Shown: positions 41,454 to 50,175, numbered from the stretch's first letter. The stretch is 64,000 nt of DNA from Variovorax sp. KBW07 (GCF_003852515.1 NZ_QAJK01000046.1:97589-161588), one strand, 5' to 3'. Translations and numbers: made by a program. The notes: a model not told the origin generated them from the sequence alone.

Positions 41454-41808
41454 GTTGTTGTCTCCATTCGGATGTTCTTAGAGGCTTGCACGCAGGAATT
41501 TACTTTTCAGTAGATTTCCTACTCACCGGTAATGTCTGCGTTCGTCTGGTGGCGTGGGATAGGGATTTACCCCGCTCGCGGCTTGCCCCGGGTTCGGGGC
41601 GATGGGTGTGCGGATGGGGGCGGTTTTCGGCCTGGAGGGAGCCACTCGTGGAGTGAAAGGCCTGTGGAATGGAGCGCGGGATTCGAACCCGCTGGGACGA
41701 ATTCGGCAGTGGTGAAGCCCGATGGGCAGCCCGAAGCCGGCTGCATTCGACGGGGATGCGATGTGATCGATCCCCCGCGCGGCGCGCTGTATCGCGATGG
41801 CGTCGCGC
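41454..41808. other. Gene-free region between the acylase and tRNA-Lys
   Basis: About 355 bp with no credible CDS. It contains a short tRNA-like T-arm (41670-41692, minus strand) and otherwise nothing I recognise. Open frames across it differ in composition from the coding sequences nearby and lack ribosome sites. Confidence 0.6.
41670..41692 (-). other. tRNA 3'-end-like fragment (T-arm)
   Basis: On the minus strand GCGGG-TTCGAAT-CCCGC forms a perfect 5-bp T-stem with a canonical 7-base T-loop, followed by GCTCCA, the shape of a tRNA 3' end. No matching acceptor, D-arm or anticodon arm precedes it, so it is a fragment and not a working tRNA gene. Such fragments can be remnants of attachment sites. 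Confidence 0.45.
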
Positions 41809-41845
41809 AAAGAAAAAGGGCTAGCAGGCACTTGCCGGCTAACCC
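41809..41845 (-). terminator. Intrinsic terminator of tRNA-Lys
   Basis: On the minus strand GGGTTAGC pairs with GCTAGCCC (one G-T wobble), continued by GGC/GCC after one mismatch and closed by a 4-base loop; TTTTTCTTT follows. It begins 10 bases after the tRNA end. Confidence 0.85.
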
Positions 41846-41855
41846 TCTATTTTGT

Positions 41856-41931
41856 TGGTAGGACGTACTGGATTCGAACCAGTGACCAACGGATTAAAAG
41901 TCCGCTGCTCTACCAACTGAGCTAACGTCCC
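41856..41931 (-). tRNA. tRNA-Lys (anticodon TTT)
   Basis: 76-base cloverleaf on the minus strand beginning GGGACGTTAGCTCAGTTGG and ending ACGTCCTACCA with encoded CCA. Acceptor GGGACGT pairs with ACGTCCT (one G-T wobble). The anticodon loop is CTTTTAA with anticodon TTT at 41896-41898. The T-loop is TTCGAAT. A terminator follows. The neighbouring tcdA encodes an enzyme that modifies position 37 of ANN-decoding tRNAs, including tRNA-Lys. Confidence 0.97.
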
Positions 41932-41980
41932 GGAACCATTTTTTGCTTCTTGCCGATGTTGAATCCGGCAAAGCCTAAGA

Positions 41981-42835
41981 TTATAGCGTGGCGTTGGCCG
42001 CAATTTTGTCGAGAACCCAACCTGCCGCACATTGACCGAAAGTGGCGGTCACGCTGACCACCGAGCCATAGCCGTGGCAGTTGAGCGAACCGTCGCCTTC
42101 GATCGCGCACGACGCGTCCGGCGGCGCCACGCTTTCGCTGCTGAAGACGCAGGTCACGCCGATCTTCTTGCCTTCGCGCGGCGCGCCATGCTCCTTGCGC
42201 AGGCGCTGGCGCAGCTGGGCGAGCAGCGGGTCGTGCGTGACGAGCGACAGGTCGTCGATGTCGACCTTGTGCGCCTGCCGCTTGCCACCGGCCGCGCCGA
42301 CGGTAATGAACGCCGCGCGCGACGCACGCGCCCATGCGGCCATCGCGAGCTTGGCCTTCACCTGGTCGCAGGCGTCGATGACGGCGGTTGCCGGGCCGTT
42401 GGCCGCCTGCGCCGCGTCGAGCAGCGTGGTCCAGTTGCCGGGCTCGACGAATTCGTCGATGGCCAGCACCTTGCACTCGGGGTTGATCTGCGCAATGCGC
42501 TCGCGCATGGCTTCGACCTTGGCCTGCCCCACGGTCGAATCGAGCGCGTGGATCTGCCGGTTGATGTTCGACTCAGACACGTGGTCGAGGTCGACCAGCG
42601 TCAGCCGCCCCACTCCGCTGCGTGCCAACGCTTCGACGGCCCAGGAGCCGACGCCACCGATGCCGACGACCAGCACGTGGGCGTTGCGGATGCCCGCGGC
42701 ACCGGCCACGCCGTAGAGCCGCTCGAGGCCGCCGAAGCGGCGCGCAAAGTCAGGCGCCGCGGTGTCGTCGTCGGTCATGACGGCATTCGCGGCGGCTGGT
42801 GTTGCGAGAGCGGCAGGGTCGATGGCGCTGTTCAA
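41981..42835 (-). CDS. tcdA: tRNA threonylcarbamoyladenosine dehydratase (t6A cyclase)
   Basis: 284-residue E1-like (ThiF/MoeB superfamily) enzyme that cyclises t6A37 to ct6A in ANN-decoding tRNAs using ATP. Motifs: nucleotide-binding VLVVGIGGVGSWAVEALARSG, LVDLDHVSESNINRQIHA and IDACDQVKAK. The C-terminal cysteines of zinc-binding E1 proteins are absent, as in TcdA. The frame begins at TTG (42835), which has GGAG upstream; an internal ATG at 42778 (MTDDDTAAPDF) lies nearer the usual family start and has no ribosome site. It follows cpoB on the same strand with a 19-bp gap. Confidence 0.92.
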   Translation of the reverse strand: MNSAIDPAALATPAAANAVMTDDDTAAPDFARRFGGLERLYGVAGAAGIRNAHVLVVGIGGVGSWAVEALARSGVGRLTLVDLDHVSESNINRQIHALDSTVGQAKVEAMRERIAQINPECKVLAIDEFVEPGNWTTLLDAAQAANGPATAVIDACDQVKAKLAMAAWARASRAAFITVGAAGGKRQAHKVDIDDLSLVTHDPLLAQLRQRLRKEHGAPREGKKIGVTCVFSSESVAPPDASCAIEGDGSLNCHGYGSVVSVTATFGQCAAGWVLDKIAANATL

Positions 42836-42854
42836 GCGGAAAGCTCCGCCGGCA

Positions 42855-43604
42855 TCAGCGCAGGCGCGAGAGACGCTCGCGGCCGGCCTGTGCGGCTTCG
42901 GACTGCGGGTAGGCCTTGGCCAGGTCTTCCAACGTGCGGCGTGCGGCGCGCGTGTCCTTCAGTTCGATCTGGCAGTTCGCGATCGACAGCACGGCCTCCG
43001 GGGCCTTGGCATGGTCGGGCGCGAGCGAGAGCATCGAGCGGAAGTTGGCAATGGCCTCGTTGTAGTTGCGCGTGGCGTACTGCGCATTGCCGAGCCAGAA
43101 CAGCGCGGAGGCGTTGTAGCCGCTTTGCGGGTAGCGCTTGACGAACTCGGCAAAGGCGGTTTGCGACTGCGCGAACTGGCCGGCGCGGAAGATTCCGAGC
43201 GCAGCGTCGAAGTCGGCCTTTTCCTTGGGATCGGCGTTGAACTCGCGGCCGTCGACCGAGACCTTCGAGGGCTCGGTCTGCTTGAGCTTGTCGTCGATGG
43301 TGGTCTGGCGCGACTGCATTTCGCTCAGCGTGCGCGTGAGCTGCTCGTTCTGTCCGGTCATGCGCGCCAGGTCGCCCCGCATCTGCTCGATCTGGTTCTG
43401 CAGATCGAGCAGGCTGCGACGCAGCTGGCCGTTTTCGTCGGTCAGCCGCTGGTCGGTCTGCTGGCGCATGGCCTCGACGCGCTGCCGCAGGTCGAGGATG
43501 GCGCGGCGCGCCTCGTCATCCTCGAACAATGCGGCTTGCGACCCGACCGAGGCGCAAAGCAAGGCGGCAGCCAGCGCCGCGCCTCGCAACACAGCGCGTT
43601 GCAT
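42855..43604 (-). CDS. cpoB: Cell division coordinator CpoB (YbgF)
   Basis: 249-residue periplasmic protein. It has a signal peptide (VLRGAALAAALLCASVGSQA), a trimerising coiled coil (RRAILDLRQRVEAMRQQTDQR through LSEMQSRQTT) and C-terminal TPR repeats beginning ADFDAALGIFRAGQFAQSQ. CpoB couples peptidoglycan synthesis to Tol-Pal constriction during division. The ATG at 43604 overlaps the pal stop as TGATG and directly precedes the signal peptide; the longer open frame starts inside pal and is not used. Confidence 0.95.
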   Translation of the reverse strand: MQRAVLRGAALAAALLCASVGSQAALFEDDEARRAILDLRQRVEAMRQQTDQRLTDENGQLRRSLLDLQNQIEQMRGDLARMTGQNEQLTRTLSEMQSRQTTIDDKLKQTEPSKVSVDGREFNADPKEKADFDAALGIFRAGQFAQSQTAFAEFVKRYPQSGYNASALFWLGNAQYATRNYNEAIANFRSMLSLAPDHAKAPEAVLSIANCQIELKDTRAARRTLEDLAKAYPQSEAAQAGRERLSRLR

Positions 43605-44119
43605 CACCGGGTGTAGCGAATTTCGGCGCGGCGGTTTTGAGCCCACGCTTCTTCACCACCACCTTGGACGGCCGGCTTTTCCTTGCCGAAGCTCACGGCT
43701 TCGATCTGGCCGTCGCTCACGCCGAGCAGCGTGAGTGCGCGGCGCACGGCTTCAGAACGCTTCTGGCCCAGTGCCAGGTTGTATTCGCGGCCGCCACGTT
43801 CGTCGGTATGACCTTCGATCGAGATGCGGCGCTGCGGGTTCTGCTTCAGGAAACGCGCGTGGCCATCGATGACCGACTGGAACTCGGGCTTGACCGTGTA
43901 GCTGTCGTAGTCGAAGTAGACGATGCGTTCCACGCCCATCGGGCCTTGCGTGGTGCCTGCATTCGGGTCGATGGTGACGGGTGCCACCGTGGTGGCGCCC
44001 TGCTGGCCGCCGGCGGTGCCGGTGCGGTCGGTCACCGGCGTTTCGTTGAGCTTGGTGCCCGACGAACAACCGGCGATCAGAGCCACGATAGCCAGCGAAT
44101 AAATTGTGCGTTTCAACAT
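43604..44119 (-). CDS. pal: Peptidoglycan-associated lipoprotein Pal
   Basis: 171-residue outer-membrane lipoprotein with lipobox LIAGC near residue 18 and a C-terminal OmpA-like domain (YFDYDSYTVKPEF, then SIEGHTDERGGREYNLALGQKR) that binds peptidoglycan. The ATG at 44119 follows GAGGAG by seven bases; the longer frame to 44134 begins with TTG inside the ribosome site and is rejected. Gene order tolB-pal-cpoB with overlaps is standard for the Tol-Pal system. Confidence 0.96.
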   Translation of the reverse strand: MLKRTIYSLAIVALIAGCSSGTKLNETPVTDRTGTAGGQQGATTVAPVTIDPNAGTTQGPMGVERIVYFDYDSYTVKPEFQSVIDGHARFLKQNPQRRISIEGHTDERGGREYNLALGQKRSEAVRRALTLLGVSDGQIEAVSFGKEKPAVQGGGEEAWAQNRRAEIRYTR

Positions 44120-44144
44120 TTTCGAACTCCTCAAGTAAACCTAA

Positions 44145-45461
44145 TCATTGCTTTTGAAACGGACCCCAGTCCGGTTCTCTTATGTCTCCCGCCTGTCCCG
44201 CGAGTCGTGCCTTTATTTTTCCGTCGAGCGTGGTCGTCATGAGGGCTTCGCGGCCTTGCAGGTGCGTGGCGTAGACGATCAGCTTGCTATTGGGGGCAAA
44301 ACTCGGGCTCTCGTCGGCGGTGGTGTCGGTGATCGCGGTGACCGTACCGGAGGCCAACTCCATCACGTGGAGTTTGAAGGCACCTCCCACACGGGAGATG
44401 TAGGCCAACCACCGGCCGTCGCCGCTGACGGACGGAGAAATGTTGTAGGTGCCGCTGAAGGTGACCCGCGTCGGGTTGCCGCCGCTGGCGCTCATCTTGT
44501 AGATCTGCGGGGCGCCGCCGCGGTCGCTCACGAAGTAGATCGTGCTGCCGTCGGCCGAGTACACCGGCTCGGTGTCGATGCTGGAGCTTTGGGTCAGGCG
44601 GCGCGGTTCGCCACCCGAGGCCGGGATGCTGAACAGCTGCGAGCCGCCATCGCGGCTGAGCGTGACGGCCAGCGAATTGCCATCGGGTGCCCAGGCCGGC
44701 GCACTGTTGGAACCCTTGAAGTTGGCGAGCAGGCGGCGCTGGCCGCTGGCCACGTTGTGCACGTACACCACCGGCTTGCGCGACTCGAAGGACACATACG
44801 CCAGTTGCTGGCCGTTGGACGACCAGCAGGGCGAGATGATGGGTTCGGGGCTGGCCAGCGCGGCCTGGGCGTTTTCGCCGTCGGCGTCGGCCACCCACAG
44901 CGAGTAGCGGCTGCCACCCTTGGTGACGTAGGCGATGCGGGTCGAGAAGATGCCCTTTTCGCCGGTCAGCTTTTCATAGACGTAGTCGGCAATGCGGTGC
45001 GACGCCAGGCGCAGGTCGCCTTGCGGCACGGTGTAGCTCTGGCCACCCAGGTCTTGCCCCTTCACCACGTCCCACAGGCGAAAGCGCACGTCGAAGCGGC
45101 CATCGGCCAGCTTGTTGACGCTGCCCACCACGAGCGAGTCGGCCGTACGCTGGCGCCACAGCGACAGGTCGGGGCGCGAGGCCTCGTCCAGCGCCTGGCC
45201 CGATGCATCGACGCCGCGGAACTGGCCGCTGCGTTCGAGGTCAGCCTGCACGATGCTGGAGATCTTCTGGGGCGAGGCGTCCTGGCCCTTGAACGGAACG
45301 AGCGCGATCGGCAACTGCGTGAGGCCCACGCCCGACACCTCGACCCGGAACTGGGCCAGTGCAGGAAGCATGGGAGTGGCAGCAAGAGCCGCAATGAGAG
45401 TGCGGCGTGCAAATAGCGATGAAGAAGGAGTTGGGATAGGAGCAGGCAACGGCTTGTTCAT
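44145..45461 (-). CDS. tolB: Tol-Pal system periplasmic beta-propeller TolB
   Basis: 438-residue periplasmic protein with a cleavable signal (RRTLIAALAATPMLPALAQ), an N-terminal alpha/beta domain (LPIALVPFKG) and a C-terminal six-bladed propeller with WD40-like repeats (ISPCWSSNGQQLAYVSFESR, APAWAPDGNSLAVTLSRDG). It binds Pal and OmpA-like proteins. It is the first gene of this transcript: msbA lies divergent upstream, so tolQRA are not adjacent. Confidence 0.96.
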   Translation of the reverse strand: MNKPLPAPIPTPSSSLFARRTLIAALAATPMLPALAQFRVEVSGVGLTQLPIALVPFKGQDASPQKISSIVQADLERSGQFRGVDASGQALDEASRPDLSLWRQRTADSLVVGSVNKLADGRFDVRFRLWDVVKGQDLGGQSYTVPQGDLRLASHRIADYVYEKLTGEKGIFSTRIAYVTKGGSRYSLWVADADGENAQAALASPEPIISPCWSSNGQQLAYVSFESRKPVVYVHNVASGQRRLLANFKGSNSAPAWAPDGNSLAVTLSRDGGSQLFSIPASGGEPRRLTQSSSIDTEPVYSADGSTIYFVSDRGGAPQIYKMSASGGNPTRVTFSGTYNISPSVSGDGRWLAYISRVGGAFKLHVMELASGTVTAITDTTADESPSFAPNSKLIVYATHLQGREALMTTTLDGKIKARLAGQAGDIREPDWGPFQKQ

Positions 45462-45625
45462 GCGGTTCGGAGAGGTTTCCGGAGAAAAAGTTTCCCCCCG
45501 GGCTTAACGGGCCACATGTTACACACTGGTTTGGAGGCGCCGTCACAAAACGTTTATCCGGCGGTGCGGTCCTACAGAATCACTTCAGGAAGCCCGGAAT
45601 GGGGCCGCCCGTAGAATCCGCCGCC

Positions 45626-47410
45626 ATGCAAGCATCCCCCGGCGGCGAGAACACGCGCCCTCCCCTGATGCGCCGTCTGGCGCGACTCATGACCTGGTTC
45701 GGCAGCTCGCGCAAATGGTGGGCCGTGGGCCTCAGCGGGGCCATGCTGGCAGCGCTCACCGAACCGCTGATGGCCGCCCTCTTGAAGCCCCTGCTCGACC
45801 GCGGCTTCACGCGCGGCGAGATGCCGCTGTGGTTCGTACCCGCAGCCGTGCTGCTGCTGTTCGCGGTGCGCGGCATTGCGCAATTCATTTCGCAGTACGC
45901 GTTGTCGCGCATCGCCAATGAAGGCATGCAGAAGCTGCGACGGGTGCTGTTCGAACGCCTGCTGGGCGCCGAGCTCGCCCTGTTCACGCGCCAGTCGGCC
46001 AGTGCCCTGTCGAACACCGTGGTGTACGAGGTGCAGACCGGCGCCATGCTGCTGGTGCAGGCGCTGCTCGGGCTGTCGCGCGACGGCTTCACGCTGATCG
46101 CGCTGCTGGGCTACCTGGTCTACCTGAACTGGAAGCTGACGCTCATCGTCGCCTTCCTGGTGCCGAGCATCTCGTGGATCATGAAGGTGTTCTCCAAGCG
46201 CCTCTACAAGCTCACCCAGCAGGGCCAGCAGGCCACCGACGAGCTGGCCTACGTGGTCGAGGAAAACGTGCTGGCCCACCGCGTCGTGCGGCTGCATGGT
46301 GCCGAGCAGGCCCAGGAGCGGCGCTTCGAGCAACTGAGCCAGCGCCTGAACCGGCTGGCCGTCAAGTCGACCATCGCCCAGGCCGCCACCACCCCGCTGA
46401 CGCAGATGATGGCCTCGCTGGCACTGTCGATCGTGGTGATGATCGCCCTCTGGCAAAGCGGCAAGCAGGGCTTCACGGTGGGCGGCTTCGTGGCGTACAT
46501 CACGGCCATGCTGATGCTGATCGCGCCGATCCGCCGGCTGGCCGAAGTGGCCGGCCCGATCACGCGTGGCCTGGCCGCGCTCGAACGCGGCCTGATCCTG
46601 GTCGACGAGGTCGCGCCCGAATCGCAGGGCAGCTTCGAGGTGGCGCATGCCCAAGGCCGCATCGAGCTGCGCAACGTGCAGGTCAGCTACCGCGGCGACG
46701 ACGAGCAGCGCGCGCTCGACGGCGTGAGCCTGACCATCGAACCCGGCCAGGTGGTGGCTTTCGTCGGGCCTTCGGGCTCGGGCAAGACCACGCTGGTCAA
46801 CCTGCTGCCGCGCTTCGTGCAGCCCAGCGGCGGCCAGGTGCTGCTCGACGGGCACGACACCAGCGAATGGCAGCTGAAGAGCCTGCGCGCGCAGTTCGCA
46901 ATGGTGAGCCAGGACGTGGTGATGCTCAACGAAACCCTGGCCGCCAACGTGGCGCTGGGCTCGGAGATCGACCGCGAACGCGTGCTCGAATGCATTGCCG
47001 CCGCCAATCTGAGCACGCACGTCGAGAGCCTGCCGCAAGGCATCGACACCGTTCTCGGCCACAACGCCACCCAGCTGTCGGGCGGCCAGCGCCAACGCCT
47101 TGCCATTGCGCGTGCGCTCTACAAGAACGCACCCGTGCTGCTGCTCGACGAGGCCACCTCGGCCCTGGACACCGAATCGGAGCGGCTGGTGCAGGACGCA
47201 CTGCAGCGCCTGATGCAGAACCGCACCACGCTGATCGTGGCCCACCGCCTCTCGACCATCCAGCACGCCGACCGCATCATCGTGATGGAGCAAGGCCGCA
47301 TTGCCGAGCAAGGCAGCCATGAGCAACTGATGGCGCTGGACGGGCTCTATGCGCGCCTGCAGACGCTGGCCGTGCGCAGCGCCCCGCCGGGGCAAGACCC
47401 GACGCTCTGA
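45626..47410 (+). CDS. msbA: Lipid A export ABC transporter (MsbA-type permease/ATPase)
   Basis: 594-residue half-transporter that flips lipid A-core across the inner membrane as a homodimer. Six membrane helices lie in residues ~20-310 (WWAVGLSGAMLAALTEPLMAALL, then FVPAAVLLLFAVRGIAQFIS). The ATPase domain has Walker A GPSGSGKTT, signature LSGGQRQR, Walker B VLLLDEATSALD and switch VAHRLS. ATG at 45626 is preceded by GTAGAAT, which may be a -10 element; an alternative start at 45599 adds nine residues. Divergent from tolB. Confidence 0.93.
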   Translation: MQASPGGENTRPPLMRRLARLMTWFGSSRKWWAVGLSGAMLAALTEPLMAALLKPLLDRGFTRGEMPLWFVPAAVLLLFAVRGIAQFISQYALSRIANEGMQKLRRVLFERLLGAELALFTRQSASALSNTVVYEVQTGAMLLVQALLGLSRDGFTLIALLGYLVYLNWKLTLIVAFLVPSISWIMKVFSKRLYKLTQQGQQATDELAYVVEENVLAHRVVRLHGAEQAQERRFEQLSQRLNRLAVKSTIAQAATTPLTQMMASLALSIVVMIALWQSGKQGFTVGGFVAYITAMLMLIAPIRRLAEVAGPITRGLAALERGLILVDEVAPESQGSFEVAHAQGRIELRNVQVSYRGDDEQRALDGVSLTIEPGQVVAFVGPSGSGKTTLVNLLPRFVQPSGGQVLLDGHDTSEWQLKSLRAQFAMVSQDVVMLNETLAANVALGSEIDRERVLECIAAANLSTHVESLPQGIDTVLGHNATQLSGGQRQRLAIARALYKNAPVLLLDEATSALDTESERLVQDALQRLMQNRTTLIVAHRLSTIQHADRIIVMEQGRIAEQGSHEQLMALDGLYARLQTLAVRSAPPGQDPTL

Positions 47411-47439
47411 TCGATCCGTGGCGGTGGCGCCGGGGCGCC

Positions 47440-48189
47440 TCAGCGCGCCGTACGTGGTTTCTTCGCCGCCGGCCCGGCGCTTTCCGGCGGCAGTGCCCCG
47501 TCGGAAACCAGCACGCCTGCCGACAGGATGAATTCCGCGGCGCTTTCAATATCGCCCTGCAGCGCGGCCCTGGCCTTGACGCCATCGCGCCGCTTCAGCG
47601 CGGCAAGCAACGCCGCATGGTGCGACATCGCCACCTTGTCGCCCACACGGCGGGAGCCGGCCCGCAGGTCGTAGTTGAGGATGGGCCCGATGCGCAGCCA
47701 CAGCGCCTCGATCATCTGCAGCAGCACCGGCATGTCCGCGGCGGCATAGACGGCGAAGTGAAATTCCTTGTTGAAGGTGACCAGCTTCGAGCCGTCCGGG
47801 TTCGCGGCGTTCATCTCGGCCGCGAATTGGTCGTGCCACTGCGTGATCTCGCGCAATGCCACGGCTCCCGATGCCGAGGCCGCGAGCTCGGTCGCCAGGC
47901 CTTCGAGGTTGGTGCGAATGGTGGTGATTTCCTTGAACTGCGCCGCCGTCATGCGAGGCACCCGCAAGGTGCGGCTGGGCGTCAGTTCGAGCGCCTGCTC
48001 GGCCACGAGGCGCTGCATTGCTTCGCGCACCGGCATCACGCTCACACCCAGCGCCTCCGCCGCGGTGCGCAATGAAATCTGCTCGCCCGGCATCATCTGC
48101 CCGCTCATCACGAGGTCGCGCAACTGGTCGTAGACGTTGGCGCTGAGCGTCTGGCGCTTGAGGGGCGTAACGAGGTCGGTAAGGCTCAT
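47440..48189 (-). CDS. GntR family regulator (FadR/FCD subfamily)
   Basis: 249-residue transcription factor. The N-terminal winged helix covers SANVYDQLRDLVMSGQMMPG through LGVSVMPVREAMQRLV; the C-terminal FCD domain (IRTNLEGLATELAAS to ALKRRDGVKARAALQGDI) holds the usual effector/metal His/Asp pattern (FNKEFHFAVY, MSHHAAL). It is divergent from the SDR gene with a 99-bp spacer holding palindromes. By this layout it probably represses or activates the SDR-BKACE-MFS genes and itself; the inducer is unknown. Convergent with msbA (29-bp gap). Confidence 0.93.
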   Translation of the reverse strand: MSLTDLVTPLKRQTLSANVYDQLRDLVMSGQMMPGEQISLRTAAEALGVSVMPVREAMQRLVAEQALELTPSRTLRVPRMTAAQFKEITTIRTNLEGLATELAASASGAVALREITQWHDQFAAEMNAANPDGSKLVTFNKEFHFAVYAAADMPVLLQMIEALWLRIGPILNYDLRAGSRRVGDKVAMSHHAALLAALKRRDGVKARAALQGDIESAAEFILSAGVLVSDGALPPESAGPAAKKPRTAR

Positions 48190-48197
48190 CCATCGAA

Positions 48198-48216
48198 GTA
48201 TACGAGCGGGGTATAC
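48198..48216. promoter_or_regulatory. Paired GTATAC half-sites, candidate GntR operator
   Basis: GTATAC at 48198-48203 and again at 48211-48216, 13 bp apart, just upstream of the GntR start and within the divergent spacer. Each copy is itself palindromic. Confidence 0.5.
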
Positions 48217-48224
48217 CCTATTAA

Positions 48225-48244
48225 ATATCTGTAATCACAGATAT
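48225..48244. promoter_or_regulatory. Perfect 8-4-8 palindrome, candidate GntR operator
   Basis: ATATCTGT and ACAGATAT are exact inverted copies separated by AATC, lying between the divergent gntR and SDR genes, 44 bases before the SDR start. FCD-type regulators bind such short inverted repeats; the assignment is inference. Confidence 0.55.
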
Positions 48245-48288
48245 ACGATCCCGGTCACTCGACAAATCAACCCAAGGACTTCTTCAGC

Positions 48289-49071
48289 ATGTGGAACAAC
48301 AATTCCCTCGCCGGCCAGCGCGTGCTCGTGACCGCCGGTGCCAGCGGCATCGGCCTGGAAATCGTGCGTCGCTTCTCGGCCGCGGGCGCCCGGGTCTTCG
48401 TCTGCGACGTGCAGCCCGCCAGCCTGGAACAGCTGGCGCGTGAACTGCCCGACGTGGGCCGCTGCATCGCCGATGTTTCCAAAGAGGAAGACGTGGCCCG
48501 CCTGTTCGACGCCGTCGACCGCGAACTCGGTGGCCTCGACGTGCTGGTGAACAACGCCGGCGTGGCGGGCCCGACGGGCGGCGTCGAAACCCTCTCGCTG
48601 GCGGACTGGGAACACACGCTGGCAGTGAACGTGACGGGGCAGTTCCTGTGCGTGCGGCTTGCCGTGCCGCGGCTTCGCAAGGGCCGCAACCCCTCGATCG
48701 TCAACCTGTCTTCGGCGGCTGGCCACCTGGGCATGCCGGGGCGCTCGCCCTACTCTGCCTCGAAGTGGGCCGTCGTCGGCTTCACGAAAACGCTGGCGCT
48801 CGAACTCGGCAAGGACGGCATCCGCGTCAACGCGATCCTGCCCGGCGCGGTCGATGGCCCGCGCATCCGCGCAGTGATCTCCGCCAAGGCGGAGGCGCTC
48901 GGCAAGCCGCTCGAAGAGGTGGCGCGCGACTACACGGCGCAGTCCGCGCTGGGCCGCATGGTGACGGCCACCGACATCGCAAACATGGTGCTGTTCGCTT
49001 CAAGCGACCTTGCCGCCAGCGTCACGGGCCAGGAGCTCGTGGTGGACGGCCACACGCAGGCGCTGAGCTGA
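48289..49071 (+). CDS. Short-chain dehydrogenase/reductase
   Basis: 260-residue classical SDR. It has the cofactor motif TAGASGIGLEI, NNAG at 88-91, and the catalytic Ser142, Tyr155 and Lys159 (NLSSAAGHLG, SPYSASK). Asp40 after the second strand (VFVCDVQ) suggests NAD over NADP. AAGGA lies 10 bases before the ATG. It is the first gene of a likely operon with the BKACE enzyme (42-bp gap) and an MFS importer; it may oxidise a hydroxy acid to the beta-keto acid that the next enzyme cleaves. Substrate unknown. Confidence 0.93.
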   Translation: MWNNNSLAGQRVLVTAGASGIGLEIVRRFSAAGARVFVCDVQPASLEQLARELPDVGRCIADVSKEEDVARLFDAVDRELGGLDVLVNNAGVAGPTGGVETLSLADWEHTLAVNVTGQFLCVRLAVPRLRKGRNPSIVNLSSAAGHLGMPGRSPYSASKWAVVGFTKTLALELGKDGIRVNAILPGAVDGPRIRAVISAKAEALGKPLEEVARDYTAQSALGRMVTATDIANMVLFASSDLAASVTGQELVVDGHTQALS

Positions 49072-49113
49072 CCCGCTCGCCTTTTTCTTCTTCTTGTTTT
49101 TATCGGACACCTC

Positions 49114-50046
49114 ATGGCCCAACGCTCCAAAGCCATCATCACCTGCGCGCCCACCGGCGCGATCCACACGCCGAGCATGTCGCCGCACCTTCCGGTGACG
49201 GCCGACGAAATTGCAACGGCCTCCATCGAAGCTGCCCGCGCGGGCGCCGCCATCCTGCACCTGCATGCGCGCGACCCGAAAGATGGACGCCCCTCACAGG
49301 ACCCGGACCTGTTCCGCCCCTTCCTCTCGAAGATCAAGGCCGCCACCGATGCGGTGATCAACATCACCACCGGCGGCAGCCCGCACATGAGCGTCGAGGA
49401 GCGCATGCGCCCCGCCACCACCTTCAAGCCCGAGCTCGCGTCGCTGAACATGGGCTCGATGAACTTCGGCCTCTTCCCGATGCTGGAGCGCTTCAAGTCG
49501 CTCGAGCATGAGTGGGAGCGTGAGCACCTTGAAAACAGCCGCAACCTGATCTTCAAGAACACCTTCGCCGACATCGAGAACATCCTGAAGCTGGGCAACG
49601 CCAATGGCACGCGCTTCGAGTTCGAGTGCTACGACGTCAGCCACCTCAACAACCTGCGGCATTTTCTGGACCGCGGCCTGGTGCAAGCGCCGATCTTCGT
49701 GCAGACGGTCTTCGGCATCCTGGGCGGCATCGGTGCCGACCCGGAAGACCTGATGCACATGCACCGCACCGCCGCGCGCCTGTTCGGCGACCGCTTCCAG
49801 TGGTCGATTCTGGGCACCGGCCGCAACCAGCTGCCGCTGGCCACCATCGGTGCCGCTATGGGCTCGCACGTGCGCGTGGGGCTCGAGGACTCGCTGTGGA
49901 TCGGCCCCGGCCGGCTGGCCGCGTCGAGCGCCGAACAGGTGCTGCGCATTCGCGCCGTGCTGGAGGCGCTGAACATCGACATCGCGACGCCCGACGAGGC
50001 GCGCGAAATCCTCGGCCTCAAGGGCGCGGCGAACGTCGATTTCTAG
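49114..50046 (+). CDS. BKACE-family beta-keto acid cleavage enzyme
   Basis: 310-residue TIM-barrel enzyme of the family founded by Kce (3-keto-5-aminohexanoate cleavage enzyme), which joins a beta-keto acid and acetyl-CoA to give acetoacetate and a new acyl-CoA. It starts IITCAPTGAIHTP; metal ligands His49 and His51 are in HLHARDPKDGRP. Other family motifs are NITTGGS, LASLNMGSMNFG and VRVGLEDSLWIGPGRLA. No good Shine-Dalgarno precedes the ATG, so translation may couple to the SDR gene. Known members act on very different keto acids, including betaine/carnitine-derived ones, so the substrate is open. Confidence 0.93.
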   Translation: MAQRSKAIITCAPTGAIHTPSMSPHLPVTADEIATASIEAARAGAAILHLHARDPKDGRPSQDPDLFRPFLSKIKAATDAVINITTGGSPHMSVEERMRPATTFKPELASLNMGSMNFGLFPMLERFKSLEHEWEREHLENSRNLIFKNTFADIENILKLGNANGTRFEFECYDVSHLNNLRHFLDRGLVQAPIFVQTVFGILGGIGADPEDLMHMHRTAARLFGDRFQWSILGTGRNQLPLATIGAAMGSHVRVGLEDSLWIGPGRLAASSAEQVLRIRAVLEALNIDIATPDEAREILGLKGAANVDF

Positions 50047-50175
50047 CCGCCCGCAAGAACCACCGCCCCGCTGTATTGCCGGGGCCAGACCCCGCACGCA
50101 CGCCCGTCGGAGTGCACTGTCCAGTGCCCTCCGGCGATTCCTCCGCCAGAACAAGAGACAGGAGAGAGACAACCC

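Noticed and set aside
41670-41692. A second complete tRNA gene
   Set aside because: Only the T-arm and a CCA-like end are present; no partner acceptor strand, D-arm or anticodon arm can be found.
41523-41861. Open frames on both strands between the acylase and tRNA-Lys
   Set aside because: They run through the T-arm fragment, the tRNA terminator and part of the tRNA, so they cannot be genuine genes.
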